Part shown: positions 34,063 to 43,200 of the stretch, piece after piece | Layout of the letters: each line of letters begins with the position of its first letter | Numbering within the stretch: position 1 is the first letter of the stretch | Assembly (NCBI GenBank): GCA_964624625.1 | Contig: CAZUXW010000006.1 | Coordinates: 19,962-83,961 of the forward strand | DNA length: 64,000 nucleotides | Reading direction: 5' to 3' | DNA from: PALSA-1180 sp964624625 | GTDB lineage: Bacteria; Oederibacteriota; Muellerivitia; Muellerivitales; Muellerivitaceae | The notes under the pieces: generated by a model | Told to the model about the DNA's origin: nothing | The model's input: only the letters and a program-made list of their open reading frames with translations | Databases searched by the model: none | Program-made: the position numbers and the translations under genes

Positions 34063-34521
34063 TTATTTTCCGCCGGCATGGCGGCGGAGTTTTTCGGCCA
34101 GGAGGTACTTGTCCAGGCGGATCACGTCCTGTTTATTGATGGCTAATATTTTAAGACCAGCCCGGAAGGTGGAACCATTGCTCCCGGAGGATTCGGCGTC
34201 CGCACGGATCACCTCCGCGATGAGGGTGATCGGAGCCGGGTAATTGGGAAGGTAAAGGTGGATTTCCAAGGCCATGTCCGGGGGAAAAGCCACTTGGCCC
34301 ACCAGGGACATGCCCCCCATTGAAATATCCCTGGTCACGGCGTGGACGATGGCGGATTTCTTGGATAACTCGGGAAGCTGGTCCGTGGTGGATTCCCGGT
34401 AGGAGGGGTTGGAAAGGGTGCTTAACAAATCGGCTTTGGGGATCAGGCAATAGGTCACCTTGACCGAGGCGTCAATGCGCTCGAACTGACGTTTTTCCAT
34501 CCATCCCGTGTGCAGGACCAT
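34063..34521 (-). CDS. PilZ-domain protein
   Basis: This 152-residue protein has the c-di-GMP-binding PilZ signature: an RxxxR motif (EKRQFERIDA) and, about 60 residues later, DISMGGMSLVG (D/NxSxxG). Short strands typical of the PilZ barrel follow. It probably senses c-di-GMP, but no partner domain is attached. ATG 34521 has GGGGT about 6 bases upstream; ATG 34500 (MEKRQFER) is an alternative that starts right at the motif. A second PilZ protein lies at 39454. Confidence 0.85.
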   Translation of the reverse strand: MVLHTGWMEKRQFERIDASVKVTYCLIPKADLLSTLSNPSYRESTTDQLPELSKKSAIVHAVTRDISMGGMSLVGQVAFPPDMALEIHLYLPNYPAPITLIAEVIRADAESSGSNGSTFRAGLKILAINKQDVIRLDKYLLAEKLRRHAGGK

Positions 34522-34537
34522 TAAACACCCCTAAAAT

Positions 34538-34611
34538 CCGTCCTCTGTCGTCCGTCCTTCGCCAAAACTTAAGCTTAAGCGGAGGACGAACAGCGAACAA
34601 CTAAGGACGGG
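34538..34611. repeat. Imperfect inverted repeat between PilZ and ferredoxin genes
   Basis: The left arm has CCGTCCTCTGTCGTCCGTCC; the right arm reverse-complements to a CCGTCCTTAGTTGTTCG-type sequence. The centre CTTAAGCTTAAG is itself palindromic. The arms are built from GTCC/GTTCG units. Confidence 0.6.
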
Positions 34612-34615
34612 TTTG

Positions 34616-34825
34616 TCACTTCTTCCAATGAATGCAGGATACGGGACAGCCGTTCATGGCGTCCTGGATTTTTTCTTCCGAGTCCCCCTGGGGATTATAA
34701 ACTTCCGCCAATCCATCGGAGGTCATCCGAAATACCTTGGGGGCCTCCACCACGCAGGCCTCACAGCCGGTGCATTCCAAAGGGTCGACAAAGGAAATTC
34801 GGTTTAACTTCTTCAGATTACCCAT
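34616..34825 (-). CDS. Small single-cluster ferredoxin
   Basis: This 69-residue protein has a CX2CX2C set (C18, C21, C24) and a remote CP (C60), enough for one [4Fe-4S] cluster, with an extra C64. The VVEAPKVF and YNP segments are typical of the monocluster ferredoxins found across bacteria. It would be a soluble low-potential electron carrier. The redox partner is not in the immediate neighbourhood. Confidence 0.9.
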   Translation of the reverse strand: MGNLKKLNRISFVDPLECTGCEACVVEAPKVFRMTSDGLAEVYNPQGDSEEKIQDAMNGCPVSCIHWKK

Positions 34826-34904
34826 AACGGCTCAAATTCCTGAATCTTGATGTTGGTACTAGGTCGTCCCTGATACCTTGCCCCTGGTGCCTGGAACCGG
34901 TTTA

Positions 34905-35888
34905 TTAAAACTGGACCCCAAACGAGGTGCTTCCGGCGATATCCGCTCCGTTGGATTCCCCCACCACGGACCACTTGAAACCTTCACCCAGGTCAAACCC
35001 AGCGACGAATTTGGGCTCAAAAACCGTTGGAACTGCTGAGGTCGCCACCGTGAAATTGGCCGCGGCGCTGCTGGAGGATCCTCCCGTGACATCCACCGTG
35101 CCGGCGGAGGACATGGAGGAGGAAACGCTTCCCGAGTTGCGTTGGAATCCCACTCCCACGTAGGGAAAAATCATTCCCAGGTTTTTACCGACCATGATTT
35201 TAGCCCCGAGGCTTCTCACGTCCCAATTGAGGGAATAAACGGAGGTGCTGGACAAATTGGCGTTATAGGTCGTCGAGTCATGGGTATCCGGGTAGCTGCC
35301 GCTCTGGCTCACCTTGGTGGTAAAAGCCATGTTCCCGTTCATCCTGTCCCAACTCACATCCACCGTCACGGTCGGCAATTGGAGGCCGTCCAAAATTTTG
35401 TAGCGCAGGTCCAATCCCCACCCCGTGTAATTGGCCGCGAAGCCGAAATCCGGCAGGTTGATCTGCGGCAGGATGGACAAGCGCAACCCTAAGTCCAAGC
35501 CGTTCATGAGACCCACCCTGGCGGTCCCCACGGGAAAAGGGATCGGAACCACGGAGGGAATATTAAGGTTGTCTTTCCCCGAGGCCGCCAGCAAACTTAA
35601 ATTATTGAGTCCCGGGACCGCGATAAAATCCGCGCCCAAACCCACGCCAACTTCCACCCTGGGCCCTAGGAGAAGGTCAAAAACACCGGGCGGGGCGCTC
35701 CATCCCAGAGTGGAAAAAAATCCTAGGCTCTTGGCGAAGGGACTATTCACGGTCGCCGCGATGGTGCCGTAATCGGCCGCCATATCCGCGACGAAGTCAT
35801 CCGCGGGAGTAGCGCCAACGGGAGCCGAGAAGGCCGCCGCCATGGACAGGCCCAAACCCAGTCCCAAGAGGGGCTGACGTGAAAACAT
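34905..35888 (-). CDS. Exported outer-membrane-type barrel protein, unknown function
   Basis: This 327-residue protein starts at ATG 35888 (GGAAGGG upstream). The signal peptide ends PVGATPADD. The mature chain has alternating strands with many Gly and aromatic residues (GPRVEVGVGLGADFIAVPG, NGLDLGLRLSILPQINLPDFG, GWGLDLRYKILDG) and ends STSFGVQF with a C-terminal Phe. This pattern supports a small outer-membrane barrel; no specific family is recognised. It lies upstream of, and divergent from, sfsA. Confidence 0.6.
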   Translation of the reverse strand: MFSRQPLLGLGLGLSMAAAFSAPVGATPADDFVADMAADYGTIAATVNSPFAKSLGFFSTLGWSAPPGVFDLLLGPRVEVGVGLGADFIAVPGLNNLSLLAASGKDNLNIPSVVPIPFPVGTARVGLMNGLDLGLRLSILPQINLPDFGFAANYTGWGLDLRYKILDGLQLPTVTVDVSWDRMNGNMAFTTKVSQSGSYPDTHDSTTYNANLSSTSVYSLNWDVRSLGAKIMVGKNLGMIFPYVGVGFQRNSGSVSSSMSSAGTVDVTGGSSSSAAANFTVATSAVPTVFEPKFVAGFDLGEGFKWSVVGESNGADIAGSTSFGVQF

Positions 35889-36011
35889 TTTTTCCCTTCC
35901 CCAGGCGAATAAGATTTAATAGGCGCCAACAAACTTACTCTAAGCGAGGATTCTGTAAATGAAAAGTGTTTACGTTAAAACAGTTGAAATATTGGCGAAA
36001 TTGGAGTGGCT

Positions 36012-36734
36012 TTGAATTGGACTGACGGTCCTTTGGTTTTGGGCCAATTCGTGGAACGGCTTCATCGATTTGGGGCTACCGTGATAGTGGGCGGCCGCCG
36101 GGAATATTGCCATGTTCCCAACTCGGGCCGGCTGCGGGAACTGCTTTACCCAGGCGCCAAGGTCGCCCTGGTAGACCACCAACCTAAATTAAAAATTAAA
36201 ATGACCCGAAAGACCCGTTTTGCATTGCGCTTGGCTTTTTATCAAAGACGTTGGGTCTGCATCGAGGCCAACATCGCCCCCAAGCTCCTTCACGAGGGTT
36301 GGAAAAAAGGCCTGGTACCAGGACTGAAACCCTACGACCAACTCCAGGCGGAAGTTTCCTTCAGCGTCCATACCCGCTTTGATTTTCAAGCGAGAAACTC
36401 CCAAACCGGTGAGAAGGCCTGGGTGGAGGTTAAGTGCGCCACCTTGGTGGACGAGAAAGGAATCGGGCGTTTTCCCGACGCTCCCTCGGAGAGGGCCTCC
36501 AAACACCTGCGGGAATTGACGGCCCAAGTCCATCGGCCCAAAACCAAATCTTTTGTTTTTTTTATTTTACAGAATCCCTTGGGAAAGGCGATGGGACCCC
36601 AGGACCAAAGGGATCCCATCTTTGGAAAAACATTGAGGCGGGCTTTCCGGCGGGGTGTCATCCTGGAGGCTTTCCGGGCTCGGGTCAATATCAAGGGAGC
36701 GAGCCTGGAAAGGCGAATCCGGGTTTTATTGTAA
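36012..36734 (+). CDS. sfsA: SfsA-family protein
   Basis: About 240 residues. The family blocks are clear: VPNSGRLRELLYPGAKVALVDH near the N-terminus and EVKCATLVDEKGIGRFPDAP with SERASKHLRELTAQV in the middle. SfsA was named for sugar fermentation stimulation in E. coli; its folds include a nuclease-like domain and an OB-like domain, and its biochemical role is unsettled. TTG 36012 has GGAG 5 bases upstream; GTG 36006 overlaps that site. The stop overlaps the convergent NHL gene by 9 bases. Confidence 0.9.
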   Translation: MNWTDGPLVLGQFVERLHRFGATVIVGGRREYCHVPNSGRLRELLYPGAKVALVDHQPKLKIKMTRKTRFALRLAFYQRRWVCIEANIAPKLLHEGWKKGLVPGLKPYDQLQAEVSFSVHTRFDFQARNSQTGEKAWVEVKCATLVDEKGIGRFPDAPSERASKHLRELTAQVHRPKTKSFVFFILQNPLGKAMGPQDQRDPIFGKTLRRAFRRGVILEAFRARVNIKGASLERRIRVLL

Positions 36735-37673
36735 GTGGTACTTGACCACCCGGCTGTTGCCGTTGTCGGTCACATAGACATTGCCGTTACCGTCAAGGGC
36801 CATGGCGATGGGATGGTTCAACTGCTGGAAAGCAGTACCGGTCTGGCCCCATTGCGTCAGGTATTTTCCGTTGGTGTCGAACTCCTGGATACGGTCGTTC
36901 CCGGCGTCCACCACGAACACATGCCCGCTATTATCCAGTTTCACGTCGGTAGGGTTGGCGAAGCTGCCGTTCCCCGTTCCCACTTGTCCCCAGCTGGTGG
37001 TGGTCCTGGTTTGGACATTGAATTTGGTGATGTTATTTCCCTGATAATCCGCGACGTAAACATTGCCGTCGCTGTCCGCCGCCATTCCGATGGGATAATT
37101 GAACTGTCCGTCCAGGTTCCCGTTTTTGCCCCACGGAACCGCAGTCGAGGAACCCAATTGCCAAACCACGTTGGAAATGTCCGAGACCAACAGCCCGCCG
37201 TTCGGGTACAGGGCCACTCCCACCGGATAGGAGAAGCTGTCCCCGCCCAAGGAGGCGGAATCGAATTGTTTCACGAAATTTCCGGCCGCGTCCATCTCCT
37301 CAACCCGCCGATTGCCCGAATCGGCGACGTACAAGAGCCCGTCAGCGCTCACGGCCAAACCGAAGGGATGCTTAAACTGGCCCGCTCCGGTTCCCATGCT
37401 TCCCCAAGCCGTAACCGCGTTCCCGTTGGAATCGAACTTGAGAACCTGGTTCCCGTCCACATCCACCACGTAAATGTTATTGTTCGCATCGACTCCCACC
37501 CCCGCCGGGGAGCTGCCGCTGCTCCATTGGCTGACAAAGGAAGCTCTTTCGACCTGCGTACCGGGAGCCACTGCCAAGGAGGTATTGGGAGCCGAGGGCA
37601 AATTGGCTTTCGTACAGCCCAACGGCCCTCCCAGTAGGAATCCCGCCGCTAAGATCAGTAGTAATTTTTTCAT
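36726..37673 (-). CDS. NHL-repeat lipoprotein (beta-propeller)
   Basis: About 315 residues from ATG 37673. A signal peptide with the lipobox GGPLGC is followed by a chain of NHL repeats, for example GAGQFKHPFGLAVSADGLLY with VADSGNRRVEEMD, and GNGSFANPTDVKLDNSGHVF with VVDAGNDRIQEFD; about six units can be counted, enough for a propeller. Such proteins act as binding scaffolds in the periplasm or outside the cell. No enzyme motif is present. It is convergent with sfsA. Confidence 0.85.
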   Translation of the reverse strand: MKKLLLILAAGFLLGGPLGCTKANLPSAPNTSLAVAPGTQVERASFVSQWSSGSSPAGVGVDANNNIYVVDVDGNQVLKFDSNGNAVTAWGSMGTGAGQFKHPFGLAVSADGLLYVADSGNRRVEEMDAAGNFVKQFDSASLGGDSFSYPVGVALYPNGGLLVSDISNVVWQLGSSTAVPWGKNGNLDGQFNYPIGMAADSDGNVYVADYQGNNITKFNVQTRTTTSWGQVGTGNGSFANPTDVKLDNSGHVFVVDAGNDRIQEFDTNGKYLTQWGQTGTAFQQLNHPIAMALDGNGNVYVTDNGNSRVVKYHLQ

Positions 37674-37925
37674 TCGAGCACCGCCCCTTTGTTGTTGGTC
37701 TCCGGGTTTGAACTTCAAACTTCAATTCATTCCGGATGCCTATCCTTAAGGCAACGGTTGTGCCAAGTGGAAAGGGACTTATTCACTGAAAATATTGGAT
37801 TCTACTGGGAGAGGGGAAAGCGGAATTTGGGTTAAAAGGGAACGAGCGGGTAAAAATGACTCAAGGGGTTTTGACCGAGATAACCGCATCATGAAACGGC
37901 CGGGAAATATCCAGGCCAGGGGCCG

Positions 37926-38102
37926 CTATTCCGCGTATGACGCGAGGGCCATTTCCTCCACAAACGATCTACGGACCTGTTGGTCCAATAAATAGCAATC
38001 GGGGCAATCATGGATATGCTTTTGGATCCATTCCAATTGTGAGGGTGTAAGCTGGCGTCGGAGATAGACACTGTAAGCCTGATGAACTTGCCGACAATCC
38101 AT
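37926..38102 (-). CDS. Small soluble zinc-finger (anti-sigma ZAS/zf-HC2-like) protein
   Basis: A 58-residue frame from ATG 38102 with GGGGGG 5-6 bases upstream. It carries Cys3, then His29-X3-Cys33-X2-Cys36 (KHIHDCPDC), which is the zinc-binding signature of ZAS/zf-HC2 anti-sigma modules, with helices before and after. Unlike most anti-sigma factors it has no membrane segment and no adjacent sigma factor gene. It might bind a sigma factor or another regulator directly. A 93-residue frame overlapping it in another register has no such features and is dismissed. Confidence 0.7.
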   Translation of the reverse strand: MDCRQVHQAYSVYLRRQLTPSQLEWIQKHIHDCPDCYLLDQQVRRSFVEEMALASYAE

Positions 38103-38360
38103 GGTTTCCCCCCAAAAAAGGTATTTTCCACGAAAGCTTTCAAATGGCGGTTAAAAACATACCCCATCACGAACCCATTTCATAACAAAAAATGGGCGCC
38201 GGGGAATCGTGAAACCTTGGGAAGTAAGGGGAAAACATCTGCCGAATCACCGCGGAGAACCAGCGACCACAAGGTTTGGCGGAAAACACTGGAAATCGGA
38301 AGCCAGGGAGGGGAGGGGATTTTTCACGGCCTCGTCAGATTCGGCCTTATCTTCCCCTCA

Positions 38361-38400
38361 AAAAAGAAAAGGCCGCCTCATTCAAGAAGCGGCCTTTTTT
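38361..38400. terminator. Rho-independent terminator downstream of the pilin gene
   Basis: GGCCGC and GCGGCC pair across a 12-base loop; a T-run follows on both strands (plus: TTTTTT at 38395-38400; minus: TTTTCTTTTTTGAG), so it can work in both directions. The 319-base gap 38103-38421 holds this and, near 38174-38196, a weaker palindrome CCCATTT/AAATGGG; no gene is seen. Confidence 0.8.
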
Positions 38401-38421
38401 CAACTGACTTTTAACTAAAAC

Positions 38422-38877
38422 TTATTCAAACCCGTAGAACGAATAAGGAATCGACTTCGAGTCCTTGACCGTGCTGTTGACGTAGACATTTCCAAAGCTG
38501 CTGTCGTACATCCAACCGGTCGAGCCAGTGTTTGGCACGCCGCTGCCGGCCGTCATCGTCACCAAGGCTCCAGCGGGACTCTGGGCACCCGCCACGAAGG
38601 CCGCCGTCACCTTCACTGGCGAAATGTTATCCAAGTACCTGCTGAAAGAGTAGGTTGAAACGGACGAAAGAGTGGTCGGCCAGATGCCTTGGGTGTCTCC
38701 ATAATAAATGGAGGCGGCTGACTTGATGCTACCCAAGTTACCTTTGGTCGATCCTTCCCTGGATTTTTCCAACATTTGGGCAAAGCGCGGAATCGCGATC
38801 GCCGCCAAAATACCGATGATCGCGACAACGATCATCAGCTCAATCAACGTAAAACCTTTTGCTTTTAAACGAACCAT
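38422..38877 (-). CDS. Type IV pilin / pseudopilin
   Basis: This 151-residue protein has the class III prepilin signal: a short basic leader (MVRLKAKG) cut before Phe, then FTLIELMIVVAIIGILAAIA with Glu5 of the mature chain. The globular C-terminal part (SIYYGDTQGIWPTTLSS and following) is short and lacks the paired Cys of a classical pilin disulphide loop, so it could be a major pilin of the short PilA/PilE kind or a PulG-type pseudopilin. The ribosome-binding site GGGAGGAG is strong. No pilus assembly genes are nearby. Confidence 0.9.
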   Translation of the reverse strand: MVRLKAKGFTLIELMIVVAIIGILAAIAIPRFAQMLEKSREGSTKGNLGSIKSAASIYYGDTQGIWPTTLSSVSTYSFSRYLDNISPVKVTAAFVAGAQSPAGALVTMTAGSGVPNTGSTGWMYDSSFGNVYVNSTVKDSKSIPYSFYGFE

Positions 38878-38918
38878 AACAGACTCCTCCCAACCTTGAT
38901 AACTACCCTGCTACTTTT

Positions 38919-38924
38919 AGTATA
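38919..38924 (-). promoter_or_regulatory. Candidate -10 box of the pilin gene
   Basis: TATACT on the minus strand is 42 bases before the pilin ATG. No sigma54 -24/-12 pair was found. The -35 region is T-rich but not consensus. Confidence 0.4.
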
Positions 38925-39004
38925 CCCCTAAATTCAAAAAACAAAACCCTTTCAATTTCCGGGCCTAACAATGTTATCGACAAAGCCCCATTTTCAGGCC
39001 TGAA

Positions 39005-39337
39005 TCAATCCTTTGGGGGTATGTTTTTAGGCATTTTTACCATGTCCATACCGCATTCCGGGCACTTTCCAGGCTTATCCGCCTTGATATGGCACATGGG
39101 ACAAATCCAGGAATCCTTTTCCACTACCGAGGGCGAAGCTTTTTTATCGGCCTTGGATTTTTTCATGGATTTCATTTTCTTGGACACACCGAGGGCTCCT
39201 GGGCCCTTTTTCAAATTGGTTCCGGCGGTCTGGCTGGTTGCTTGATTTCCAACCGCTTCCTCGGCCTGAGCGATGGACGCGGCCATCAACGAACACGCCA
39301 ATAACAGGGCGGCCATGGACTTTAGGAATCTTTTCAT
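39005..39337 (-). CDS. Exported protein with heavy-metal-binding domain
   Basis: This 110-residue protein has a signal peptide (ending IAQAEEA), a Lys-rich spacer, and a C-terminal CPMCHIKADKPGKCPECGMDMV module. That module matches the short heavy-metal-binding domain that opens many CusB and P-type ATPase proteins (CPMHP...PGKCPKCGMDL). The first Cys-Pro-Met-Cys variant has Cys in place of His. It likely binds Cu+ or Ag+ in the periplasm. It is in the same orientation as the nearby Cus genes. AAGGAG lies at normal distance from the ATG. Confidence 0.8.
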   Translation of the reverse strand: MKRFLKSMAALLLACSLMAASIAQAEEAVGNQATSQTAGTNLKKGPGALGVSKKMKSMKKSKADKKASPSVVEKDSWICPMCHIKADKPGKCPECGMDMVKMPKNIPPKD

Positions 39338-39453
39338 TCAAATCTCCTTTTAATCATAGTTTGCTTCTCCAACCCATCCACCCAACACAAATAAGTGAAC
39401 CCCCGGACATCCGCGGGTCCGCCCGGCGGCTTGTACCGAAGGATCGCCCCGCA

Positions 39454-39825
39454 TCAGCTGGGGGACGAGATTTTTTTCAGGTGGGCGGCCAACAGTTCCA
39501 AATCCTCTTCCTTCATGGCTAAAAAGTGAATACCAGCCCCCGTCTCGTTCGCCCACGCGACCTCGGCGAAAGCCGAGATGGGATTCATCCGCTCCGGAAT
39601 GGAAACCTTCAGGCTTAGGAGCGTCCCGATTTTCAAGGCTTGATCCGCCACGATATACATACCGCCCAAGCTCGTGTCGAGGGTCTCGGCGTTCTTGGTT
39701 TTTGCCCCCAACTCCCGGATATTTTTGATCTCTTCCTGGTCGTCCATCAACCGGTAGGAGACTGGAATTTTCGTGGGGATCCGGGAATGGGCCCTTTTAT
39801 CTAAAAACATATCCGCTTTAGGCAT
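39454..39825 (-). CDS. PilZ-domain protein (second copy)
   Basis: A 123-residue protein with the PilZ motifs RAHSR (RxxxR) and DTSLGGMYIVAD (DxSxxG), followed by PilZ barrel strands (GTLLSLKVSIPERMNPISAF). It would bind c-di-GMP. No strong ribosome-binding site precedes the ATG. It lies between two small metal-binding proteins and upstream of nothing obviously linked to signalling, so the connection to the metal locus may be accidental. Confidence 0.85.
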   Translation of the reverse strand: MPKADMFLDKRAHSRIPTKIPVSYRLMDDQEEIKNIRELGAKTKNAETLDTSLGGMYIVADQALKIGTLLSLKVSIPERMNPISAFAEVAWANETGAGIHFLAMKEEDLELLAAHLKKISSPS

Positions 39826-39953
39826 TTTTTCACTTTTCCATTACTAAATTGAGAATATAGGACTCATTCTAGCCTGATTACCAATGATAATCACTTGAAC
39901 ATTTGTAAAATCATCCCAATTGGTAAGCGGTTAACCAGTCCGGAGTCCAATAT

Positions 39954-40226
39954 TTATTTTTTAATCTCCAATTCCATGCCGCACTTCGGACATTTGCCAT
40001 CCGCCGTCTTGGGGCCGCTGTAATCCCCCATCGGGCAAACCCAGACCGCCATCTCTTTTTTCGGACCTGCCGATTTTTTCTTGATCTTGTTAGCCTTATG
40101 TTTCATGACAGGAGTCGAGCCAGCGGCCGGTCTGGAAATGCCTTCCATTTTGCCCAGGTCATCCGCCCCAACCTGAGAAACCGTTAACAATCCCATTCCC
40201 ATCAACCAACACAATAATTTTTTCAT
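39954..40226 (-). CDS. Exported protein with heavy-metal-binding domain (second copy)
   Basis: A 90-residue protein with a signal peptide (MKKLLCWLMGMGLLTVSQVGA), a basic spacer, and a C-terminal VCPMGDYSGPKTADGKCPKCGMELEI, again the CPM...GKCPKCGM heavy-metal-binding module. It follows the CusA gene by 64 bases with AAGGAG before its ATG and may be co-transcribed. A periplasmic copper or silver chaperone that loads the efflux pump is the likely role, by analogy with CusF, which has a different fold. Confidence 0.8.
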   Translation of the reverse strand: MKKLLCWLMGMGLLTVSQVGADDLGKMEGISRPAAGSTPVMKHKANKIKKKSAGPKKEMAVWVCPMGDYSGPKTADGKCPKCGMELEIKK

Positions 40227-40290
40227 GCCCCTGCTCCTTTTTTAATTACCAGTTATTTTTAAACCTGACGAATACCTCTTCCAAATCCCA

Positions 40291-43200
40291 TTAACCCACT
40301 TTCTTCACCAGCCTCCAAAACCAGCCGGACTTGTTTGGATTCACCTCGGTGTTCCATTTCCACATCGTGAATAGGACCGGGTAGACCAGCAGTTCCAATA
40401 GGAAGGAGGTAAAGACCCCTCCCACCATGGGCGCGGCGATGCGCTTCATGACATCGCTTCCCACCCCTGTGGAAAAAAGGATGGGAACTAATCCGAACCA
40501 GGCGGCGGAGACCGTCATCAATTTGGGGCGGAGCCGCTTAACGGCCCCCTCCATGACGGATTCCTCCAAGTCCCCGAGGTTATTGAGCTTTCCCCCTTCC
40601 TTTGATTTTTTATACGAAAGATTGAGGTAAAGCAACATCACAACCCCCGTCTCGGCGTCCAATCCCGCCAAGGCGATCATGCCCACCCACACCGGCACCG
40701 AGGTGTTGTAGCCCAATAACCACAAGAGCCAAACGGCCCCCACCAATGAAAAGGGCACTGCCATAAGAACAATGAGGGTTTCAGTAATGGACTTCGTGTT
40801 GAGGTGAATCAGGAGAAACACGATTAGAAGCGTCAAGGGAATCATGATCCGGAAACGCGCCGCCGCCTTCTCCATGTTCTCATATTGCCCGCTCCAGGCC
40901 AGGCTGGTTCCCGAGGGAAGCGCCACTTTTTCCGCCAACAACTTCTTGGCCTTCCGGACATAGCTGCCGATGTCGACTCCCTCGGTGTCCACGTAAATAT
41001 ATCCGGCCAAAAGCCCGTTCTCGTCACGGATCATGCTGGGTCCAAGGGTCAAACTTACTTCCGCCAATTGGGCCAATTGAACCTTACTTCCGGAGGGCGT
41101 GGTCACCAAAACATGACGTATCTTGTCCACGTCATCACGGTAGTCCTTGGCGAAGCGGACGTTCACCGAATATCGGCCCCTTCCCTCGACGGTCGTCGTG
41201 ACATTGTCCCCTCCGATGGCCATCTCAATGATTTCGTTGACTTCCTCGAGGGTCAACCCATAACGGGCGATTTGGTCCCGAAGGGGCTGGATATCGATGT
41301 AATAGCCTCCTGTCACCCGCTCTGCGAAAACACTGCTGGTTCCCGAAAGGCCCCTTAAGGCCTTCTCAACCTCAATACCGACTCCCTCTATCGTCGCCAG
41401 GTCCCCGCCGACGACCTTGATGCCGATGGGTGTTTTCACCCCGCTGGTCAGCATATTGATCCGGTTGATGATGGGCATGGTCATGGCGTTGGCGTAGCCG
41501 GTGAATTGAAGCGCCGCGTTCATGTCGTGGACGAGCTTCTCCTGCGTCATCCCCCCGCGCCATTGGCTTTTAGGCTTCAGCCAAACGGTGGTTTCCACCA
41601 TGGAAAAGGGAGCCGGATCCAGGGATGTCTCGGCCCGCCCCGCTTTCCCAAAAACCCTTTCCACTTCGGGGAAGGATTTTAAGACCTTGTCCTGGGCCTG
41701 TAATACCCTCCCTGCCTCCGTCACCGAAATGCCCGGGAGGGTTGTGGGCATATAAAGGAGCGAACCTTCCCAAAGCGGCGGCATATATTCACTGCCAAGC
41801 CTGGAGAAGGGAATGAAGGAGGCCGCGATCAACCCGATCGCGGTTAAAATAACATTGGCCCGGTTCCTCAAGGCCCACCTCGCCGGACCTTCATAAATTT
41901 TTCCAAAAACCCGGTTGAGGGGGTGCTTTTCCTCCGAAAGCATCTTGCCCCGGAGAAAAACGACCATCAGTACCGGCGTAAGGGTAATCGCCAGGAACGC
42001 GGCAAAAAACATGGAAAAGGTTTTCGTATAAGCCAGCGGGGAAAAAAGCCGGCCGTCTTGGCCTTGTAAGGCAAAAACCGGAAGGAATCCCACGGTGATA
42101 ACCAGTAACGTGAAAAACAAAGAGGGGCCCACTTCCTTGGCCGCGTTCAATACCACCTGGACGCGGTCCCCTACCCTCCCGCCCTTTTCCCATTCGGAAA
42201 GCCTCGTGCAGGCGTTTTCCACCATGATGATGGAGGCGTCCACCATGGCCCCAATGGCGATGGCGATCCCCCCCAAACTCATGATGTTGGAGGAAACCCC
42301 CAGATATTTCATGGTGATGAAGGACATGAGGATGGCCACGGGAAGGGTCAGGATTATCACCAAGGCCGACGGCAGGTTCCATAGAAAGACCAGGCACACC
42401 ACCGAAACCGCCACCGCCAGCTTGATCAGCTCGTGGGTCAGGGTCTTAATGGAGTCGTCAATGAGTTCCGACCTGTCATAGACCGGCACGATTTCCACGC
42501 CCGGCGGCAGGGAGGGTTTCAACTCCTCGATCTTTTGTTTTACCCTCTCGATGACTTTCAAGGCGTTCTCGCCGTAACGCGCTGTGACGATCCCCCCCAC
42601 CACCTCGCCTTGGCCGTCCAGTTCCGCCACGCCGCGGCGCACATCCGGCCCGATTTGAACCTTCCCAATATCCCGGACTAAAACGGGGACTCCCTGCTTG
42701 TCCCTCCCCACCGCCACCTTCTCGATATCCTCAATGCCTTTCAGATATCCAAGGCCCCGAACCATGTACTCGGCGCCATTGATGTCCAGAAGCCTTCCTC
42801 CTACCTGCCGGTTGGAACTGCGGATAGCCTCGATCACTTGGGAAAAAGTCAGGTCATAGGCGGCCAAGGCATTGGGATTGATTTCAACTTGGTACTGCTT
42901 CGTCATCCCGCCGACCGTGGAGACTTCCGCCACCCCCGGAAGGCTTTGGAGGAGGTATCGAAGATTCCAATCCTGGTAGCTTTTCAAATCCGCCAAGCTA
43001 TTCTTCCCGCTCTTGTCCACGAGGGCATATTGATATACCCATCCCACACCGGTGGCGTCCGGACCCATTTCCACACTGACCCCCTGGGGCAGGGAATTTT
43101 GCACCTTCGAAAGGTATTCCAAGACCCGGCTGCGGGCCCAATAGACGTCGGTCCCGTCCTCAAAAATAATGTAGACATAGGCGTATCCGAAATCCGAGAA

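Noticed and set aside
35960..35990. GTGTTTACGTTAAAACA as a LacI-family operator
   Set aside because: CG-centred but the half sites match poorly and the nearest LacI-type regulator is 12 kb away.
37889..38170. 93-residue minus-strand frame overlapping the ZAS protein
   Set aside because: No recognisable domain or ribosome-binding site; the 58-residue frame in another register has a strong site and a complete zinc motif.
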